Notes under the pieces: model-generated | Told to the model about the DNA's origin: nothing | Databases searched by the model: none | What the model saw: only the letters and a program-made list of their open reading frames with translations | Made by a program: the position numbers and the translations under genes | Shown: positions 61,901 through 64,000 of the stretch, in pieces | Layout: every line of letters starts with the position of its first letter | How positions within the stretch are numbered: the first letter of the stretch is position 1 | Assembly (NCBI GenBank): GCA_029931535.1 | Contig: JAQPZY010001610.1 | Location: 4,997,501 to 5,061,500 of the forward strand | Reading direction: 5' to 3' | Length of the DNA: 64,000 nt | Source of the DNA: Margaritifera margaritifera | Taxonomy: Eukaryota > Mollusca > Bivalvia > Unionida > Margaritiferidae

Positions 61901-64000
61901 CTGGGAAAATAGATCACTATACCCAGCCCTAGAAGAAGGTGGAGGTAGAGGTTGTCCCATAGCTGGTGTGGTCTGCGTCCAGTTGGTGTCTGGTGCCAAA
62001 GTCCAGGACTTGCAATCCTGGGAAAGATCACCATAGCCAGTACTGGGGCTTGTCTGTGTTGATACTATATCTACTATTGGTCCAGATGGGCCACTGTATG
62101 ATGCTGGTACTATTGGTCCAGATGGGCCACTGTATCATGCTGGTACTGTTGGTCCTGATGGGTCACTGTATCATGCTGGTACTACTGATCCAGATGGGCC
62201 ACTGTATCATGCTGGTACTGTTGGTCCAGATGGGCCACTGTATCATGCTGGTACTGTTGATCCTAATGGGTCACTGTATCATGCTGGTACTATTGATCCA
62301 GATGGGCCACTGTATCATGCTGGTACTGTTGGTCCAGATGGGCCACTGTATCATGCTGGTACTGGCTCAGTAGTTAGTGCAAAGATCGGTTCTGTTTGTG
62401 GGCAGTGACGGTGATGCTGGGACTTGTGCTGTGTCAGAAGCTCGTTATGACCTGGATTGCTAAATTTATTCTGAATGGGCAAGCTTTCTGCCTTCAGACA
62501 AAATGAAGATGTTGATGGAGGAATCGTTGGCAGCGATGATGATAATAGCAGCTGATGCAGCTTAATTGTGTGCTTTTTATTCTCTCATTCATAGGAGTTG
62601 ATTGTTTGGACATGACAGTCGCATATATGGCTTGAATTGCACCCCATCCAGTTTGTTCAGTTAGGGTTACTGTGTTCAACCAGCTTGAACCATTTGCACC
62701 CAAGGCACTTAATCCTGCCATTGTCCTGACACCTGCAAACAGAAAAACTAGAACAATGACATAAACAGGTGAAATCAGTTAAGTGTTGGACTGAGCGTAC
62801 CATGAAGGTGATGCTGTAAATAAAGAAAAATGCACATGTAAATTACATGCATGACCTCATAACATATAACAACTGAACAAATACTTTACAAAATTTAAAA
62901 ACAAGGTCGAGTACCAAGCTGAACTGAAAGTGCTATAAACCAGTAGTTAATTAAGTAAGCCCTGGTAAACTTATTTTTTGAAGAAGTTTGACAAATGAAG
63001 TAATGAATATTTATCTACGATGAAGACAGATGAAGAAATAGACAGTACAATAGCTGGAATATATTTTCCTGCTTTAAGAAACTGATAAAAAGGCACAAGT
63101 GACTTTAGTATTTTTTGAGGCCTTGAGAAAGAATGAGCTTTCGAGCATGAGCAGAAAGAGTAACTGATAATTGGTGTGATTTGGGTACCAATCCCTCTAT
63201 CAATGGGGAGACTACTCTTGTCTGGCTTCCACCCTGACAAGCAGATGACCTATTTTTAGCACTTCTGTTGCTAAAATAAACCAAAAGACATGCCTAACAT
63301 AATTTTAGCTTGGAAGGGCTGGATTTACTCCTAACATATTATGATCAGGTAAGATATATTTGACAAAATGTAGCTACAGATACATCCAATTTATTCTTGA
63401 TCAATCGGATCAAGATTATATATTCACAAAATTAGGTCATTATAAATTTCATTCTTAATGACCTAGCTATAATGGCTTTCTCATTTAACAAATATAACTG
63501 CAAGAGGTGGATCACCATCAACAACAACACGCAGAATGAGAGGGTAGGAGAGTGAGGTAGGTATGTCTTTCTGTTGGATCCATCTTGCATCCCCATCATA
63601 AGTATAATCATACATTCAATGGCATTCAAAACCGACTTGGTGAATTACAAGAAAAGTATGTGCATGTCAAATAAAAAAAAATGTTCCTCAAATTCATGAA
63701 TTTTTATATTTTTGCCATGAAGAGGACATACCCATCTGTATCAAACTGCCTGACACATCGTAATGCCTCATGCAGCTGAGCTATTGTGGCCTTGTTCTGC
63801 AGATTAATTGCCTCGGACAACTGAGCCCTCAGCAAGTAGACTAGATCATTATTTTCTTTCCGAAGGTGGTCCATGTCTCGTGGACTATTGGGAACAATAC
63901 CAAAGAATGATGTTCCATAACCAAGCTGAAAATCTCCAGTGCTTAGAACCATTCGAAGTTTTCGTTTTGCGTCCAAAAAGGCCGGACAGTTTTCTAAGTT
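37671..64000 (-). CDS. GAPVD1: GAPVD1 (GTPase-activating and VPS9 domain protein), C-terminal part, gene span
   Basis: GAPVD1 (GAPex-5) is a peripheral protein of endosomes and endocytic sites. An N-terminal RasGAP-like domain lies off the window, and the C-terminal VPS9 domain activates Rab5-family GTPases. Seven minus-strand exons were found: 64000-63732 (partial), 58319-58185, 56198-56075, 52040-51974, 45888-45774, 39352-39214 and 37946-37671. All have GT-AG borders, and every split codon closes sensibly (GG/G, AG/G, G/CT, CA/G). Together they give about 374 residues ending in TGA at 37671-37673, the same end point as animal GAPVD1. The frame has no lesion, unlike the convergent TRAF2-like gene. 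The 3' ends of the two genes are about 15.5 kb apart. Confidence 0.94.
37947..39213 (-). other. GAPVD1: GAPVD1 intron, nothing else recognised
   Basis: About 1.27 kb bounded by donor AAG/GTTTGT and acceptor TTTTTCAG. No repeat or gene was seen. Confidence 0.7.
39214..39352 (-). CDS. GAPVD1: GAPVD1 exon: VPS9 domain, middle
   Basis: One base completing CAG (Gln) and then 46 codons: LYHQHIIKLNN, PQHSYMRIPRMYHLECPWPA and AQREIYMINAYK. The PWPAAQ and INAYK words match animal GAPVD1. The acceptor CTTTTCAG follows closely on a 2-kb satellite array. Confidence 0.93.
39386..41372. repeat. Satellite of 44- and 37-bp units in a GAPVD1 intron, about 48 copies
   Basis: Units contain TATTTACTCTATTCCCATTT and ACTTAATACATAC. 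The long form adds TACATAC (44 bp, for example 39431 to 39475); the short form is 37 bp (39475 to 39512). TTATTATTT and TTATCATTT variants alternate. Homogeneity is high. In the gene's direction it ends only about 30 nt before the acceptor of exon 39352-39214. Confidence 0.97.
41373..41884. other. GAPVD1 intron DNA, nothing recognised
   Basis: Unique-looking AT-rich sequence between the satellite and the ~145-bp repeat cluster. Confidence 0.5.
41885..43215 (+). repeat. Dispersed ~145-bp repeat family, copy 3
   Basis: It starts ACTAGGAGAGCTTATGGGAT and runs through about nine units with GTCTAGTTGGTCCTAAATGA-like, CCAATATGGCCACCACAG and CATCTTGAAAATCTTG(T/A)TAT words, in the same orientation as the cluster at 19.2-20.4 kb. 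It ends with the same GAAGAATATC(A/T)GA words found near 20420. Confidence 0.9.
43570..43705. mobile_element. GC-rich hAT-type MITE remnant (tentative)
   Basis: An island of GC-rich DNA in an AT-rich intron: GTAACCTACGGCCGGCAGGC, GGATCCGGCCCGGGACC, then CCCGGCCTGCACCCTATAGG. Words like these are typical of the ends of widespread hAT-derived MITEs in animals. A complete inverted repeat was not found. Confidence 0.45.
43945..44178 (+). repeat. Minisatellite with alternating 27- and 31-bp units
   Basis: CAGTCTATGACATCCTTACA recurs at 43947, 43978, 44005, 44032, 44063, 44090, 44121 and further. Units differ by presence of a 4-bp GATT next to TTTC. Confidence 0.96.
44179..45773. other. GAPVD1 intron DNA, nothing recognised
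   Basis: AT-rich. Only short chance frames are present. Confidence 0.5.
45774..45888 (-). CDS. GAPVD1: GAPVD1 exon: start of the VPS9 domain
   Basis: Two bases (CT) complete the G left by the previous exon to give Ala; 37 codons follow, and two bases (CA) remain for the next exon. It reads IEDAQLAIERYIMSRIYTHA and then MYPNGDGDILRD. DAQxAIERxxMxRI and the NxDGDILRDQ loop are characteristic of this protein. The acceptor TTCCTTCCAG has a good pyrimidine tract, and the donor is CA/GTAAGT. Confidence 0.94.
45889..46394. other. GAPVD1 intron DNA, nothing recognised
   Basis: No gene or repeat seen. Confidence 0.5.
46395..46765 (+). repeat. ~82-bp tandem repeat, about 4.5 copies
   Basis: TTTGTTAG(A/G)ACTAATC recurs at about 46440, 46521 and 46605. 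Each unit also has CCATCACATAATGCACCAGC and CAGATCTGGGTCTATGC, partly self-complementary (CCAGATCTG). It creates a 93-residue open frame that is not a gene. Confidence 0.9.
47052..47870 (+). repeat. GACCTTGACC repeat family, copy 1 (~145-bp units)
   Basis: About five units contain GTGACCTTTGACC, AAAATCAATAGG, TTCCTTACCCCAAGTGCAAG, CCACAAAGTTTGGTAACTGT and AGATGGT. It begins with CATTATACACCTGCCCCTAT, like the start of copy 2 at 53645, and ends near AAGTAGACCTGCCCACAAAG. The family resembles repeats common in molluscan genomes. Confidence 0.88.
47930..48012 (+). repeat. 23-bp minisatellite, four copies
   Basis: GATATGCCATATATGTATCA repeated; each unit is partly palindromic around CCATATATG. 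Confidence 0.93.
48196..48592 (+). repeat. 36-bp minisatellite, about 11 copies
   Basis: Units read TTCATCGGATTAGTTCATTT, then TTGTATCCCATATAAT, with only a few substitutions. Confidence 0.96.
48593..51973. other. GAPVD1 intron DNA, 3.4 kb, no gene recognised
   Basis: AT-rich. 50450-50700 may contain two strongly diverged ~190-bp units (each has ATTTGGT, a GAGGAGAATGAGTA-like word and GATG(G/C)). AGCAAGTGAGTT repeats three times near 51111-51146. 51700-51790 on the minus strand has a weak tRNA-like look but no good B box. Confidence 0.45.
51974..52040 (-). CDS. GAPVD1: GAPVD1 exon: helical region before VPS9
   Basis: A 67-bp exon: 22 codons, phase 0 in and one base out. It reads TDFVEKFLLFLNDLMARDTI and then WQ. 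The VExFLxFL and MAxDxIWQ pattern matches the helical bundle in front of VPS9. Acceptor CATTCCAG, donor CAAG/GTACC. Confidence 0.9.
52041..52394. other. GAPVD1 intron DNA, nothing firm
   Basis: GGGCTATTCTATTTAAATAT at 52077 resembles one end of the MITE seen at 29295, but no second end follows. Confidence 0.4.
52395..53520 (-). repeat. Dispersed ~145-bp repeat family, copy 4 (reverse orientation)
   Basis: The same units are inverted: TTTTCATTTAGGACCAACTA, GACATCATAAGAAGTCTTCT, AAACCCCATGTC and GATTTTCAAGATGG. The head (GTTTCATGGCAATCCTCGAA, AACCTTGTGCTAACAGAC, CATAAGCTCTTCTTGTC) lies at the right end, so the element reads right to left. Confidence 0.9.
53647..54598 (+). mobile_element. 952-bp TIR element built of GACCTTGACC repeat units (copy 2)
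   Basis: TTATATGCCTACCT at 53647-53660 is exactly inverted at 54585-54598, giving 14-bp terminal inverted repeats. The interior is about six units of the same ~145-bp repeat found at 47.1-47.9 kb. This suggests the tandem units travel inside a non-autonomous DNA element. There is no coding capacity, and a target duplication was not identified. Confidence 0.75.
54599..56074. other. GAPVD1 intron DNA, no gene recognised
   Basis: Several short overlapping frames (54653-54913, 55299-55877) have no recognisable domain. GGATGGATGGATGG lies at about 55969-55982. Confidence 0.5.
56075..56198 (-). CDS. GAPVD1: GAPVD1 exon: helical region
   Basis: One base completes AGG (Arg), then 41 codons: EKEICNKYLTNVCLRFFMEC, then RERNVMAFISDFQKL and TVSDEK. 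F(I)xDFQKLTxxD is a clear GAPVD1 signature. Acceptor TGTTTCAG, donor AAG/GTAAGT. Confidence 0.93.
56199..58184. other. GAPVD1 intron DNA, nothing firm
   Basis: No gene recognised. 57185-57240 (CACCATATAGCCAGTACTGT and onward) looks like part of a dispersed repeat but is too short to define. Confidence 0.5.
58185..58319 (-). CDS. GAPVD1: GAPVD1 exon: helical region
   Basis: One base completes GGG (Gly), then 44 codons, then AG for the next Arg. It reads CKKLVRSLQEDYQGRSSYVA, then YLVRCKQGLLTT and LQRLLSRIK. RSSYxAYLxRCxQGL is strongly conserved in GAPVD1. Acceptor GTTTCCAG, donor AG/GTAATT. A decayed copy of this exon lies about 70 bp upstream in the gene's direction. Confidence 0.94.
58384..58490 (-). 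pseudogene. Decayed duplicate of the neighbouring GAPVD1 exon
   Basis: Read on the minus strand from 58490 it gives CKRLVRNLQLY, then RRSSYIAYLVR, clearly homologous to the intact exon at 58319-58185. The next codon, Cys (TGT) in the intact exon, is TGA here (58413-58415), and TAA follows four codons later. The end aligns only with a deletion (TTTACCTTCTCACCTG). No good acceptor precedes it. It therefore looks like a dead tandem exon copy rather than a usable alternative exon. Confidence 0.85.
58609..58878 (+). mobile_element. MITE with ACTTACCNNATCATAATA ends, copy 1
   Basis: The left end ACTTACCAAATCATAATATA and the inverted right end ACTTACCTGATCATAATAAG form imperfect TIRs around a 270-bp element. 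The interior (AAGTGCTAAAAAGTCGTCTG, CAGACAAGAGTCATCTCCCC) matches the inverse of 63160-63354. A lone end (ACCAGATCATAATATGTTAT) lies at 58931-58952. Confidence 0.85.
59357..59424 (+). repeat. 17-bp minisatellite, four copies
   Basis: GGGTCTGGATATTTAGA repeated with small changes. Confidence 0.9.
59430..61439. other. GAPVD1 intron DNA of unknown nature, rather GC-richer and frame-rich
   Basis: Several overlapping open frames of 60-97 codons occur on both strands (for example 60229-60489 plus, 60091-60384 minus, 60922-61185 plus). None shows a domain or motif I know. Base composition is less AT-rich than the surrounding intron. A TTATCTTATCTTGCCTTATC run lies at about 60546-60565. It may be a decayed mobile element, but that is a guess. 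Confidence 0.4.
61440..62060 (+). repeat. Diverged tandem repeat with ACTGGGNATAC...GATCACTATACCCAG core
   Basis: Near 61453, 61667, 61888 and 62004 the same pattern recurs: GGGACTGG(G/A)(C/T)(A/T)TA, then GGGAA(A/G)AT(A/T)GATCAC, then CCCAG(C/T)CCT. Between the first units a GGTGNTAGATGGCATA word recurs at 61500 and 61708. Spacing is about 115-220 bp. Confidence 0.65.
62064..62365 (+). repeat. 36-bp minisatellite, about eight copies
   Basis: ATGCTGGTACTATTGGTCCA, then GATGGGCCACTGTATC repeats every 36 bp from about 62080. 36 bp keeps frame, so it produces a 135-residue open frame of MGHCIMLVLLVQ repeats, which is not believed to be a gene. Confidence 0.95.
62370..63159. other. GAPVD1 intron DNA, nothing recognised
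   Basis: No gene or repeat seen. Confidence 0.5.
63160..63354 (-). mobile_element. MITE with ACTTACCNNATCATAATA ends, copy 2 (one end missing)
   Basis: Read on the minus strand from 63354 it starts CTTACCTGATCATAATATGT and continues with AGAAGTGCTAAAAATAGGTC and CAGACAAGAGTAGTCTCCCC, parallel to copy 1 at 58609. The match fades after ATCAGTTAC at 63160, where the far end would be. Confidence 0.8.
63732..64000 (-). CDS. GAPVD1: GAPVD1 exon, partial at window edge
   Basis: Open from the window edge (NLENCPAFLDAKRKLRMVLS) through LRAQLSEAINLQNK and IAQLHEALRCVRQFDTD, ending GG before donor GTATGT at 63731. The leftover GG joins G of the next exon to make Gly. QLxEAINLQxKxxIAQLHEALRCVRxFD is diagnostic for GAPVD1. 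The acceptor and the rest of the gene lie beyond 64000. Confidence 0.94.

Noticed and set aside
62064..62373. 135-residue open frame as a membrane-like repeat protein
   Set aside because: It is generated entirely by the 36-bp minisatellite; no start context, splice sites or homologue seen.

Overview
The window looks like AT-rich, repeat-laden genomic DNA from an invertebrate animal, most likely a lophotrochozoan and perhaps a mollusc. Genes are split into short exons with GT-AG introns. The retroelements are animal types. Several repeats resemble families I associate with molluscs, such as tandem 'GACCTTGACCTTTGACC' units and a 'GGGGCCATAACTC' motif near 43,855. The species cannot be named from the sequence.

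Two host genes are present, and they converge tail to tail. On the plus strand, three exons (6386-6484, 9133-9291, 20930-22196) encode the 3' part of a TRAF2-like TNF-receptor-associated factor: two TRAF-type zinc-finger segments, a coiled coil and a MATH domain. Its RING exon must lie left of the window. On the minus strand, seven exons between 64000 and 37671 encode the last ~374 residues of GAPVD1, an endosomal Rab5-family exchange factor with a C-terminal VPS9 domain. All GAPVD1 splice phases agree and its frame is open to a normal stop. In contrast, the TRAF2-like last exon has an in-frame TGA and a perfect 229-bp tandem duplication that shifts the frame within the MATH domain. The expected additional zinc-finger exon was not found either. 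It is therefore a pseudogene, a disrupted allele, or an assembly problem.

The rest is introns, intergenic DNA and repeats. 285-5719 is a satellite with 53/50/43/40-bp monomers and a ~1.17-kb higher-order period. 7213-7524 is a LINE endonuclease fragment, and 9959-10749 is a decayed, internally deleted hAT/ZNF862-like gene. 14831-19145 is a decayed DIRS-type tyrosine-recombinase retrotransposon with inverted end repeats. 22.2-37.6 kb is intergenic, with a hAT-like MITE carrying an 8-bp target duplication, a tRNA-derived SINE, a 1.19-kb TIR element with a 5-bp flanking repeat, and many minisatellites. GAPVD1 introns hold a 2-kb 44/37-bp satellite ending about 30 nt from a splice acceptor, clusters of a ~145-bp dispersed repeat, a 952-bp TIR element, two copies of another MITE and a decayed duplicate of a GAPVD1 exon.

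No prokaryotic-style system, CRISPR array or clearly new multigene system was seen. The most useful observations are the disrupted TRAF gene, the duplicated exon and splice-site segments, and several MITE families defined here from their own ends.
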